64,000 nt of DNA from Absidia repens (lineage: Eukaryota > Mucoromycota > Mucoromycetes > Mucorales > Cunninghamellaceae), in the NCBI GenBank assembly GCA_002105175.1, contig MCGE01000004.1:434001-498000 (forward strand), read 5' to 3'. The translations under genes were made by a program, and so were the position numbers. The notes beneath the pieces were generated by a model. It had not been told where the DNA came from. It worked only from the letters and a program-made list of their open reading frames with translations, and made no database searches. Below are positions 13,101 to 24,200 of this stretch, piece after piece (position 1 is the stretch's first letter; each line of letters starts with the position of its first letter).

Positions 13101-14530
13101 AGCCTTGGTCCATGGAAACCAAGATAAAGAAGATGCTCAAAAAATGCTCAACTCTGTTTTGGAAATCTTGAAGCCCAAGGAACTTTTACCTAGTCAATTG
13201 ATCGGTCACCGAAGCTTGATTCTTCCTGAAGGTAACAACTTTGCTAAAGAATCACCGACAGTATTCTGATTTTTTTTTTTTTTTTTTTGAACAATAGGTA
13301 CAAAATGGGTTTACAAACGTCAAGTCGAAGATCCTCACAATGTCAACTCTGGCATCGAATATTTGATACAAGTGGGAAATGTGACTCAAACTGGCCTCCG
13401 TGCTCGCCTTAGTTTATTGGCTCAAATTGCTCAAGAACCTTGCTTTGATCAATTACGTACAAAAGAACAACTAGGTAAAGCAATCTCCTCATATGACCAA
13501 TACAACTCAAAATGGGAATGAAATATAAGACTGACGTTGTATATATATTCTTAGGTTACTTGGTGTTCAGTGGTGTCCGTAAGCAAACTGGATCCATGGG
13601 AATGCGATTTATTATACAAAGCGAAAGGGATACCGTATATCTAGAAAACCGCATCGAAGACTTTTTGGAAAAGTTACAGGCTTTGGTTGAAAATATGTCT
13701 GATGAAGAATACAAGGCGCAAGTGCAATCCCTCATCTTCAAAAAATTGGAGAAAGACAAGAATTTGGGTCAAGAAGGTGGCAAGTATTGGGCTCATATCC
13801 ACTCCGGCTATTATGAATTTGATCAAGGTAATTCGATAAATTTATATACAAAATATGCAAAACTGATCCCCCCCCTCCTTTTTTTTTTTTTTTTTTTTTT
13901 TTTTTTGTAGTCGACAATGATGTCCAAGAACTCAACCTAGTAACCAAGGCCTCATTATTGGAATTTATGGGCAAATACATCAATCCTGCGTCACCCAATA
14001 TCCGGAAATTATCAGTACATCTCCAATCTCAAAAGACTTCTCCTACTGTCTCGAAATACAAGGTCAATATTGAATCCCTCCATACATGCTTGGTAGCTCA
14101 AGGCGTGACGCGACTCAGTATTGATGATCTTCGTGCAGCAGTTGAACGTGGTGACTCCGGCGAATCCTCCATCCAAGCTATTTTACGTGAAATGCTGATT
14201 GATGAAACCAAGGCGGAAGAGCCTGAAATCGAAGCGCTTATGGCCAAGTTGGTGACTGCCATGCGAATGACAGACAACGGTTGTGAAAAGGATGGCGACA
14301 ATGACACAGATATCAATGGCTCTTTTGTCACAGTGGATAGTAAGACAACGGCACGTCGATTATCTCAAGTCAATGGAAAGGACGATACTGGTACGGATAG
14401 CAGTGGCCAAACAACCCCCGTGCGTGATCATACAAAACTCCCTGATGGTAACACCTTGATTGTGGACTCCGTACAATTCAAGACCAAGATGGAACTTAGC
14501 CCTGCCGCTGTCCCTTTGATTGACTTCTAG
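10188..14530 (+). CDS. STE23: Insulin-degrading-enzyme-type zinc metallopeptidase (M16A)
   Basis: Thirteen GT-AG exons join to 1101 residues. The inverted zinc motif HFCEH (residues 80-84) sits in [17 protein letters not shown]; the third ligand is supplied by the [14 protein letters not shown] block. The rest follows the four-domain M16 architecture: [12 protein letters not shown], the [14 protein letters not shown] region, and in the C-terminal half [10 protein letters not shown]. It should be a cytosolic clamshell peptidase that cleaves small peptides. In yeast Ste23 this includes a-factor precursor. Human IDE and Ste23 are about 1020 residues. The extra length here is mainly a polar, acidic insertion of about 100 residues near the C-terminus, before the conserved end ([22 protein letters not shown] region). 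AATAAA at 14745-14750. Confidence 0.94.
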
Positions 14531-14897
14531 AACGCCCGCCTATCCCTTGCTCTTCCCTCCCTCTTCAATCGCATTTCTTATTATATTTGTTGTTATTATT
14601 CACTTGTCTTTTCTAGTTTTGTTTCTCATCACCATCCTTTACCTCTCTTTCTTTATTCTTCAACCCTTCCAATTTGTTATGCTCATTTAATGTTATATGG
14701 TATCGGCTTTATATCTTTACTTTCCTTCTTTGAATCTCAAACTCAATAAAAAATGAATCACATTTTTGAAATATTAAAGGGCGGACTTGGAATTGAATCT
14801 TCGAAAATTATGGCGTACCACATTTTTTATTTTTTTTTTTTTTTTACCTTCGCTCTCTTTTCATTCTCCATCGCTCTTTATTTTTACAAATATACAG
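14531..14897. other. Intergenic spacer STE23-PRP28
   Basis: This 367-bp same-strand spacer contains the STE23 poly(A) signal (14745-14750) and a T-rich stretch (14822-14845) that probably belongs to the PRP28 promoter/5' UTR. Confidence 0.5.
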
Positions 14898-17800
14898 ATG
14901 TCCTCACGCGCTCGTTCACGATCACCGACTGACCGAAAGACGGGAAGCAACAGATATTCTGATCGGTACGATACCAGCAGCAGTCGAGACTACCGTGGCG
15001 GTGATGATCACCGTACGAACAACAGCAGCAGCCATCGGTCCAGCACTAACACTACAAGTCGTGATCGCTCCTATCGTGATAGTCAAAGCAGTCGCGATGG
15101 TCACCGTCGTGGGTCTTCTCAACAAACTGAACGTGATGATCGACGAGACTCTCAACAACACAAAGACAACAACACATTCCAAGATGCTGCAGTCAAGAAA
15201 CGGGTGCCTATCTCTATTGAAGATCTGATCAAAAAGAAAGATGAACAATCAAACATGGCAAAGGCAAGTCAATATGATAAACCATGCTTGATATACATGA
15301 AAAAAAGGGGGGGGACGAGACTAGTTCTAATGATATCTTTATTTTTATTTTTATTTTAATATAGCCCACATTTATGACCAAAGAGCAACGAGCGCAATTG
15401 GCATTAGAAAGACGGCAAAAGGAAGTGGAGGAAGTACGACAACGCCAAGCTGAGGAACGGAAGAAACGACAAGCATTTGATTTCCAAGCTGAAGATGATT
15501 TTAAACGACAACAAGAAGAAGACCGACAACGACGACGTGGTGGCGGTGGCAGACAGCAGCAACGACCTTCCGACCGACGACGACGTGATCCCTCGCCCTC
15601 ACCTGACCCGGAAGAAATCACTGATAGTCTGAATGAAAAAGAAAAACAAGCGATTCGTGTAAGTTCATACATACAAGGCCCAAATCAAAGTGGGAAATGG
15701 CAGACGGGATAGGAAATGAATTGTGTACTTAATCTTCCTTTTTTTTTTTTTCTTTTTTTTTTTGTGGATACCGTAGGACCGGTACTTTGGTGGTGATCGT
15801 AGAAAGCGCAAAATCAGAAAAATGAACGATCGGAAATTCGTATTTGATTGGGATGCAGGCGAAGACACCTCAAGCGATTTTAACCCATTGTATGCAAATC
15901 GCCATAATGCTCAAATGTTTGGAAGGGGTCACATAGCTGGGATTGATATCAAGGAACAAAAGAAAAAGCAATCGGCATTTTACAATAGTTTACTGAAGGA
16001 GCGACGTACTGACGAAGAAATGGATCGCGCTAGGTAACGTGCATATTTGAGCCCTTCTGCTCCCCCCCCCCTTCCGAGAAAAGCATGAAGGAAGGCTTTG
16101 GACTAACTGATGATGGCTTTTTTTTTAGGGAACTTGCTGAAATGGCGACCAAGAAGGAAGCAAAGACCAAATGGGATGATCGTCACTGGACCGACAAATC
16201 TTTGGAAGCGATGACCGAAAGAGATTGGCGTATCTTCAAAGAAGATTACAGTATTGCTACAAAAGGTAAGTAAAATGAAAACAAAAAGCATGAAGAGCTT
16301 ATTGATAACAATAACTCAATTGCTTTTTTTTTTTTTTTTTTTTAGGTGGTAGCGTCCCCCATCCTATTCGGCAGTGGCATGAATCTGGATTGCCGAAGCG
16401 CGTATTGGATATTATTGATCAAGTGGGATACAAAGAACCATCACCTATTCAACGACAAGCTATTCCAATCGGGATGCAAAACCGTGATATCATTGGTGTT
16501 GCAGAAACAGGTATATGAAAGAAAAGAGGGTTCAGTCGTCGGTGTCGTCATGAGAGTGGGAAAAAAAAAAGGCCAATACTAACATTTATTTATCTACTTC
16601 ATTTGATCAATAGGTTCTGGTAAAACGGCCTCCTTTATTATTCCCATGCTTACTTATATTTCGGAACTTCCCAAGTTGAATGAAGAAAATGCAATGGATG
16701 GACCTTATGCCTTGATTCTTGCCCCAACTCGTGAACTGGCTCAGCAAATTGAACAAGAAGCGCTCAAGTTTGCGGTTCCTATGGGTTATACATGTGTATC
16801 CATTGTTGGTGGGGTAAGTGATGAGCAATATCAACGAAACGGTTTATGCTATATGCGCTGACTAAAACATTCTTTTTTTGGTTTTATTCATAAAGCACGC
16901 TATTACTGAACAAGCCTTCAATATGCGCAATGGTGCTGAAATTGTGATTGCTACGCCCGGTCGTCTTACGGATTGTTTGGATCGACGAATTATTGTTCTG
17001 AATCAGTGTGCATACGTGGTGATGGATGAAGCGGATCGGATGATTGATATGGGTTTTGAAAATGATGTCAATACCATTTTGGATGCTTTGCCTGTCTCCA
17101 ATGTCAAACCCGATGATGAAACAGAAGGAAATGAAGAGGCTGCTACAGAACAACCGGACGAAACAAGTCAGAAAAAGAAAACAACTATCACAACCACTTC
17201 CGGTGACCAAAAGTACCGCCAAACGACTATGTTTTCCGCCACCATGCCTCCTGCAGTGGAACGACTGGCCAAGAAGTATTTACGAAATCCCGCCGTGGTG
17301 ACAATTGGTAATGCTGGCCAAGCGGGTAGCACTGTGGAACAACGGGTGGAAATGATTGACGATGATGGACGAAAGAAGTAAGTCAAAAAAGGGAGGATGA
17401 TGGGAGAAGACCAAAAGAAAAATTTCAAGCGGCATATGTGCTCACTTTTTTTTTTTTTTTTTTTTTTTGTAATCAGGAATCGTCTGCTTGAAATTCTTGG
17501 CACACACAAATATACTCCTCCTATTATTATTTTTGTCAATCAAAAGAAAGGTGTGGATATTTTGGCCAAGGCATTAAACAAATTGGGTCATCAAGCTGTT
17601 ACTTTACATGGTGGTAAATCACAAGAACAAAGAGAAGCGGCCTTAGATAAGCTGAAGACTGGATCTGCCGGTGTCTTGGTGGCTACTGATGTGGCGGGTC
17701 GTGGTATTGATGTGAAGAATGTATCATTGGTGGTCAACTATGATATGGCCAAGTCAATTGAAGGTAAAAAGAGAACAGAACAGAGGGATGGAATTAAATA

Positions 17801-18060
17801 TATATGCTCATTTTGAAAACACGATTGCTTTGTTTATTGTAGATTATACACATCGTATTGGTCGTACTGGTCGTGCCGGTCAATCTGGTGTGGCAATCAC
17901 CTTTTTATCAAGCTACGATACAGAAGTCATGTATGATCTGAAACAAATGTTGGCCAAGTCGCCTCTGTCGAAGGTTCCTCCTGAACTGGCACGACATGAA
18001 GCGGCGCAAACCAAGCCTGGCACTATCAAAAACCAAAAGCGACATGATGATGAATTCTAG
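14898..18060 (+). CDS. PRP28: DEAD-box pre-mRNA splicing helicase Prp28/DDX23
   Basis: Nine exons give 801 residues (human DDX23 is 820). An RS-rich N-terminus ([13 protein letters not shown]) is followed by a charged coiled-coil region and the helicase core. The core has the Q motif ([14 protein letters not shown]), [25 protein letters not shown] ([13 protein letters not shown]), [13 protein letters not shown] and [10 protein letters not shown]. Prp28 displaces U1 from the 5' splice site so that U6 can pair there. The RS domain and the [12 protein letters not shown] block are typical of the metazoan-like DDX23. Intron 1 (15264-15364) uses a GC donor; only that choice joins MAK to PTFMTK in phase. 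An acidic insertion (about 60 residues) lies between motifs II and III. AATAAA at 18194-18199. Confidence 0.95.
15264..15364 (+). other. GC-AG intron in PRP28
   Basis: The donor reads AAG|GCAAGT and the acceptor ATATAG. Exons on both sides are in phase 0 and restore the conserved DDX23 junction. The nearest GT (GCAA|GTCAAT) would shift the frame. Confidence 0.85.
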
Positions 18061-18475
18061 GCAGGCATTAGTTCTATTAGGTGGACATTTTAGTTTTAGT
18101 TTAATTGAACACAAACACTCCCTTTTCTATTTTTTTTTTTTTATGTTTTTCTACGTAGCCATTGTTATCACTATTTTTGTTGTATTGTCATCTAATAAAG
18201 CTTTTGCGCTCCACTGGAGCTTTGAAATATCTTTTGTTTACTGGATGTCAGGGTTTCTTTTTGTTGGAATGTGGGCTTTATTATATTTTGTAGATATATG
18301 TGATATGACATTTAGTCTATTTTTGGTTTTTGTTTGTTTGGTTGTAACCTATGTATTTTTTGGTTTTTATTCTTTTTACCCTGGGGAGGACTGGGAACAC
18401 TTACATTTCGTATTCTTAAATCCAAAAGGAAAAAAAGCGAAGCTAAATACAGTATATGATGTATTCTTAGTCTAG
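18061..18475. other. PRP28 3' UTR and flank
   Basis: T-rich DNA containing AATAAA at 18194-18199. An open frame continues to 18475, but its translation is a monotonous string of hydrophobic residues caused by T-rich codons. I treat it as 3' UTR/intergenic. Confidence 0.55.
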
Positions 18476-19460
18476 TGGAGGTTACACTATTTTACAGAGG
18501 AGCGATCAAGTTTGGTTAACGTCGATGGTAGTGCAGGAATAAGGCGACGTTTTTTTTTAAAAAAAATAAAAAAAAAATAAAGGCCACGTTTCATATCAAG
18601 TGACCTAGAACTGCAAACTCGTTGTTGGGAGCCCTTGGGACAAAAGTATTTATAAAGAGGAGGAAATTATCTATAGCGACGACTACACTCACGGTTTCAG
18701 TTTAGTTTTAGTAATTTAACTAATATTTATTGGTGGGGCATGAATAAGCGCACATTTCATATTCTTGACTGACAAACAATTTCTGGCGCTCTGGGGGGGA
18801 TATTCGTACTGACGAACTAGGAAGTAGGGGCTTGATGGTACGTGCACAAAATAGCCACAAAAATGGCTTTGCTCATTGTACTCTGGGGTCAGAGGATGAG
18901 TAATAAAAAGGACAAATTTCATTGAAACATATTGGGTAAAATACTAAAGCGAAGGTGTGGGATTCAATGTAACAAGGGATGTAATGGAGTTAATGAGTGA
19001 AACTATTAGGAGTCCTGAAGAATGGTTAATGTTATACTAAAGAAGCTATGGTAAAAATGGACCAAACATATTGTACAAATAATGGGAAGGACTAAAAGGA
19101 ATATATTTTATTGAAGCACAACAACCATCAACACTGATCAAAAAAAAGGAGTAATGGTAGAAAGAAGAGATTTACTGTGCAGTACAAGACATGAGAGAGA
19201 CTGATGGAACATTTTTCATTTAAGGATGTAAAAAGAGACATACTTTATTTATGTGTATATAAGCTATGGACAAACTAAAACTAAACTAAGCTAATGGAAG
19301 CTCCAAAAAGCCAACTGATGGCAGCCCAAAATCCTGAATCCAAAATGAAAGGGTTCCCCGTGCATCTTGTAATCCCTGATCTGAAAACCCTTCTAAACTA
19401 GTCCTGACTCTAATTTGAGATCACCATAACCTCAAAGGAGTTGAATGATGAAGAAAGAAA

Positions 19461-19510
<50 letters not shown>

Positions 19511-19605
19511 AGAAAAAAAAAAAAAAAAAAAGGAAAATGGAAAGAAAAAAGGACGACCAAAAAAAAAACTAGGAGTAAATTCACGTGGGCGGGATTTAAA
19601 ATATG
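18476..19605 (+). repeat. Dispersed repeat family, copy A
   Basis: About 1.1 kb that aligns by eye to copies B-E. It starts near GGTTACACT and carries GGCCACGTTTCATATCAAG, then two or more degenerate blocks of the type ACAAGACATGAGAGAGACT...CATTTTTCATT. A conserved core follows (AAACTAAGCTAATG, AAGCCAACTGATGG, CATCTTGTAATCCCTGA, CTTCTAAACTAGTCCTGA), then the shared terminus CACGTGGGCGG at 19582-19592. A GAAA microsatellite interrupts it near 19452-19510. No conserved reading frame exists between copies. The 5' edge is approximate. Confidence 0.8.
19452..19510. repeat. (GAAA)n microsatellite
   Basis: About 14 GAAA units (aagaaagaaagaaag...) followed by an A run, inside dispersed-repeat copy A. 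The 83-codon frame across it is an artefact of the repeat. Confidence 0.9.
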
Positions 19606-20630
19606 GCCTCTGGCAGCAGTGCAGTTCTATCCATTTCCCTGCGGTTTCTTCCGGAAACCCACAGTCTTGTTGTATTTAATATGGCTATACACATAAGAAT
19701 GAAGATATTACCTATAATGATGATGAAATTTTATTCTCCCGATGATATCGTTATTGTAGTTTCCTCTTGTAGTGTAAAAAAATAAAAGGGATACGATAGT
19801 GGTAGGCGAAGAAAAATGAGCCAGTGATGGATACAAAAATGACAGTAGCGGACGCATAGTGCAAGAAAAACTAGATAAATAAAGTATAATGAAACGTTTG
19901 AAGTCATGTATTGATGAACAATTTGACGGGACACCGGGGATCTAATGCTACTGTGTGGATTCACCCAAGTTTTTTATTTTTATTACAGTATATGATAACT
20001 TTCAAACCAATACTGTGAGGGTGGTTACCTGGTTGTTGTAGGCACTATAATAGAGATCTGTGAGTGGGATGTAAGCGGTTGATGAAGAAGTTTTCATTCC
20101 AGCTTACTATTACACATCATGGTATGTATATTGAGTTTCTATGTACACAAAATGAATCGATAACTCAAACCTGGCGGCTAACGGTTCTTCAGTTAAGATC
20201 GAGCTCATCACCATTGTAGAATGTGCGTTATATTTAGCAAACACAAATTCATTTCCCACAAGATACTTATTCGAATAAATATCGTTTATCCTGCGATCAT
20301 CTTATACATGCAGGTCAATTCTTAAAATAAAAGCAATGCTGTTCACTTTTATCCTGATATACAACATGTAAAAAAAAATCAAGCATCATCAACAATCATT
20401 TCTGTTTCACTACAAAGCTTTTTTATTTTTTATTTTGATATATGCTATATAAATACAACTAGTAATGGACAGAAAAGGGTAGGGATGATCGATACTAATA
20501 TGAGATAAAATGGAAAAATGTATGAAATAGAAAAGCGGGATATAAAATGATATAATTTTTTAAAGATAGCAAAATAAGGGGATAATATATATATATACTA
20601 ATGAAGTATGACAGCAAGAAAGTGAAGTAG
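19606..20630. other. Intergenic, unique-looking, no gene
   Basis: AT-rich DNA beyond the conserved end of copy A up to the STN1 stop. Nothing with coding character is visible. The final 200 bases, read on the minus strand, are the STN1 3' UTR. Confidence 0.5.
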
Positions 20631-21993
20631 CTACACGTCATCCATAATCCTATAGTCACATAGTTCCACAGTCCTACCAACAGCATCTGTTCTGTAAATA
20701 ATACTATTTTCATCCAAGCCGTAAATACATTTGCTGATTTTTTTTGTCGGAAGTTCCTTGAATCGTTCTTGTACCTTGTAACAAATGTATTTATGGTTGA
20801 CCCCGACTATCATGTTTGAAGCAAGATATGCATGAGTTAAATGTGCCATTAGCATCACCATCATCTTTATTTTTTACCTAGATTGTGCCGTCCATGTGTG
20901 TCAAGTGTTGATCGAATGACATTTAAGATTTCCAATTCCAAATCACGATCATTAAACAGTATATATTGGTCTTCGTCTATGGATGTGGAAATAAAATTCC
21001 CCTCTTCTTTCAAAGTATAAAAAGCCCGCGACAATAGTGTCTTGATTTGATGAATCATATGTGTGGGACCTTGTTCGTTGTTGGGTAAAAAAAGTCGGGC
21101 CAGGTCGTGGACGTCAGGATCAGATTGTAAATCAACCAGGGTGAATATAGTGGTGGTGCCGAATTTGGTTTCCAAATAGCTCAGTAAAGAGTTTTCAAAA
21201 TTTTGTTTGACATCCTAAATTTATTTTATATATATATGGTCAGCATGGTACAGTGAAGGGTAATAGGCGGCGAAAATGGGGGTTACCTCTGACAAGACCA
21301 TGGGAAGAGTATCTTTTCCCATTTCCAATTCCCTTTTTAGTTCTTCTTCATGTTGAGTGATTCTCGTAGGGACACGAAATGGTTTGCTATAGTGGTCACG
21401 TCGTAGTGCCATGATTTCCAGATTGAAGAGCAGTTCCCAGTTAGGATCCGTGAGGACAGCTTATAGGATACATATATAAAATAAAGATGATAGTCAGTCT
21501 ATTATCAATGCGATATCCAATAATGTTGTTCTTACCTAAATCGAAGATCTTGACTTGTCTTGTACCATTATAAGTTGCGATCCTACCGGTGATACGCACG
21601 CAGTCGCCCATATTGACCATTTCTCTTTTCTTGATATTATCTTTCCACCTGACACAAGGCAACACTCCAGATCCATCATCCACTACAATATATTATTTTA
21701 TTAGTTTCTAATTTTGTTTTTTCCAACTGTCCTTGGTTTACCTGTATAGATCATCATGGAAGAAGTTTGTTCAACAGCCACAATGACACCACATAGTTGA
21801 GTGTATCGAATGTGATGATCAAAAAACGTGAATATATCTAAATATAAAAAGTCAGAATGGTACATTGTTGATTTTATATCCTAAATACTTTACCTTTATA
21901 ATCAGGTACCTCAGTCAAGTTCAAGATGTCTTTGATAAAGAGTTTGACATTGGTCCAGAAAAGTGGATCCAAGCCCCAGAACAGGGGGTTCAT
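20631..21993 (-). CDS. STN1: Telomere-capping CST complex subunit Stn1 (OBFC1-like)
   Basis: Six minus-strand exons (start ATG 21993-21991, stop 20633-20631) sum to 342 residues. The N-terminus MNPLFWGLDPLFWTNVKLFI matches the Stn1 OB-fold opening (LWGLDPVF...KLYIRDIL in the human protein). Next come GVIVAVEQTSSMMIYTVDD and GSGVLPCVRW, the usual OB-fold strands, then GDCVRITGRIATYNGTRQVKI. The C-terminal half has the winged-helix pattern (TLKEEGNFISTS; ELEILNVIRSTLDTHGRHN), ending in ELCDYRIMDDV. Stn1 works with Ten1 and Ctc1/Cdc13 to cap telomeres and promote fill-in by DNA polymerase alpha. Length is close to human STN1 (368). It is divergently arranged with GCV3. Confidence 0.88.
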
Positions 21994-22391
21994 TTTTCAG
22001 CAAAGCAATAAAAAATAAGGCGAAAGGAAAAACGAAAAAGATAAAAAGGAGCTTATATAAAACAAATAATGTACAAAGCAAGCGATAAAATAAAAAACGA
22101 TACAAAGATAAAAAAAAAATTGGGAAAAAAAAAAAAACGTCCATGCACACACCGACAGAAAAATCATAAGGTGTTTCATACACCGACCGACTGGTTTGAG
22201 AGAAGTGCCTATGATCCCAACGCCCAAAATCTCTAAATTGCTGGTGTGACTGACGGTGTTTCAAATAAGAAACCACAAGTGCATATGGGGCATATCTTCC
22301 GGTTCTTCAATGCGCAATATAGGGTGAGGCGTTGGATCATTTTATTATATTGCCTATTTCTTTTTCTTTTAACTTTTTTTTTTTAACCATC
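21994..22391. promoter_or_regulatory. Divergent promoter region STN1/GCV3
   Basis: A 398-bp head-to-head spacer. It contains a purine-rich stretch (22080-22140) and T-rich DNA before the GCV3 start. A 121-codon frame on the minus strand here is low-complexity and would extend STN1 out of frame, so it is not supported. Confidence 0.45.
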
Positions 22392-23074
22392 ATGTCTTTT
22401 TTACAATTATCATCTCGTTTATCAACTTTTGCTCCAATTAAAAAGGCTGTTTCGTTGACTCTTCTCCGGGGTTATGCTAGTAGGTTTTGCATCCAATCTT
22501 GTATCGCAATGTATTATTAAACCGTAGTTGTTGTTGTTTTCCATATGTAGCCAAAAAATATACCATGAATCATGAATGGATTTCTTTTGATAAAGAGGTA
22601 GGAACGGTGGGGATTACAGATCATGCTCAAAAAGCACTCGGTGATGTCGTTTACGTGGAACTTCCTACTGTAGAAAATGAAGTGGTTCAAGCTGGTACGG
22701 CAAATAAGAAAAAATACCGCGGACAATGCACTCATTGATAATTGATTCTTGTAGAACAAATGGGGTGTGTTGAATCAGTCAAAGCTTCCTGTGATATTTA
22801 TTCTCCTGCAAGTGGAGAGGTACTGGAAGTCAATCGTGCCCTTGTAGAGGAGCCTGGATTAGTCAATAAAAGTCCCGAAGATGAAGGTAAGAACATAGAA
22901 CAGACATGAGAATGGATGAAATTGAAACAAAAAAAAAAAGCTCAAATTTGATTATGCCTATGTGATGTAGGCTGGTTGGTGAAGATCAGGTTGATTCAAA
23001 GTGCCGATTTGAATTCTTTGATGGATGAAGATCAGTACACGAAGCATTGTGCCTCTGAAAATGAAAACCATTGA
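22392..23074 (+). CDS. GCV3: Mitochondrial glycine cleavage system H protein
   Basis: Four GT-AG exons (22392-22479, 22551-22694, 22755-22886, 22971-23074) join to 155 residues. A basic, Ser/Leu-rich N-terminal presequence ([20 protein letters not shown]) fits mitochondrial import. The H-protein core reads [40 protein letters not shown] and [20 protein letters not shown]; the lipoylated Lys is in ESVKAS. H protein shuttles the aminomethyl group among P, T and L proteins and also carries lipoate. Length is normal. AATAAA near 23126-23131. Confidence 0.95.
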
Positions 23075-23387
23075 GCGTATCAATTCCAGATTTTCAGTCC
23101 TTACACGTAGTATTTCAAATTGCCAAATAAACATAAACATACATAAAGATTTTTACTATTCATGTACAGTACAGTACAATGCATTATACGTATCCAAATT
23201 TTTCCATACATTGCTACCCACTTTAGTGTCCCAGCATAGCCAATCCCCTACACCATTTCTCCATACACATATACCGCGTTTCCTGTGATATTCATTTCAT
23301 AAAAAAAAAACCATCGTTTATTATATAAAGACAAAAAAGTAAAACCCTATACTACATAACTAAATATCAAGATGCTATTCATCTAAC
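23075..23387. other. Convergent spacer GCV3/SWP1-like
   Basis: A 313-bp tail-to-tail gap with the GCV3 poly(A) signal and a short TACAGTACAGTACA word near 23165. No gene. Confidence 0.5.
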
Positions 23388-23898
23388 TCATTGTTGTGCA
23401 AGTCGATGGCGTTGGACAGATGACAAAGCACGTTGACCAGTAGCAAACAACACCAAACCCCAACCTCCAACATAAGAGAGCGTTTTGAAGATATTCCAGT
23501 GAGTCCAATACAAGAAAAACAAGTAGTCCGTCACGGCCAAAGAACCTACAAACGCCATGATCCAAATCCCTCGTTGACTTGATAATCCAGACATGACTTT
23601 GGTTGGCGTTACTCCAATCATGGTCCACTTGAATTCATATAAATCACATACAGAAATTAGTCTTAGTTCCAGTAGATAAAATATAACAAGAAATACTTAC
23701 GCCAATAGCGAGCACGAGCCACGGTGAAAGGACCACCAAAGAAAACAGTTGTGAGAACCAAGCAGATGGCATGCTTTCGGCAGGTCGGAATTGATGATGG
23801 ATTTCAGGTTGCCATTCAAACACGTCTTCTTGACCAGCTGCCATGACATGACTTGCTACCAACGATAATAAAACAAGTAAAGTAGAGTATGACGACAT
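23388..23898 (-). CDS. SWP1: Minimal ribophorin II/Swp1-like oligosaccharyltransferase subunit
   Basis: Two minus-strand exons (23701-23898, 23388-23627) give 145 residues. A signal peptide (MSSYSTLLVLLSLVASHVMA) is followed by a short luminal stretch PEIHHQFRPAESMPS and three hydrophobic segments. FLYWTHWNIFKTLSYVG...GQRAL and the HRLAQQ end match the C-terminal membrane domain of ribophorin II/Swp1 (VYWTQLNMFQTLKYL...NRMLAQQ in animals). The subunit belongs to the ER complex that N-glycosylates nascent proteins. Ribophorin II is about 630 residues and yeast Swp1 about 286, so here the luminal domain is nearly absent. A signal peptide directly in front argues that this is the full gene, not a fragment. 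Confidence 0.78.
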
Positions 23899-24200
23899 GT
23901 CAATGCGTTCGTCTAAATCTATGTATAATGTGGATGAGGAGTAAAAATAAAAAAAGGCCACCGGGAGTACTCAAAAAAATAAAATAAAAAAAATATAAAA
24001 AAAATGGATGTTGCTGACTATGATTGGCCCAGACCACCGTAGTGTTAGTTTCAAAGACCGCTCTTTTGATGGACCAAGGTAGAGTGAGGCACAAATGATT
24101 GAAATTTATTATAGATATGGAGAGGGGAATAAATCGATAAAAATAATCAGCTACACTAAAAATTCAACTAGACGTACTAAATATATGGGGACGTGGGACC
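23899..24200. other. Spacer upstream of the SWP1-like gene
   Basis: About 300 bp between the SWP1-like start and the WDR82 stop, both on the minus strand. AT-rich with A runs; nothing else seen. Confidence 0.45.

Noticed and set aside
18061..18475. Open frame after PRP28 reading as a multi-span membrane protein
   Set aside because: Hydrophobicity comes from T-rich codons, the frame overlaps the PRP28 coding end, and a poly(A) signal lies inside it at 18194.
19445..19696. Lys/Glu-rich frame
   Set aside because: It is a direct translation of a GAAA microsatellite.
21911..22276. N-terminal extension or separate gene upstream of STN1
   Set aside because: The frame differs from STN1, is Phe/Leu low complexity, and the STN1 start already matches the family N-terminus.
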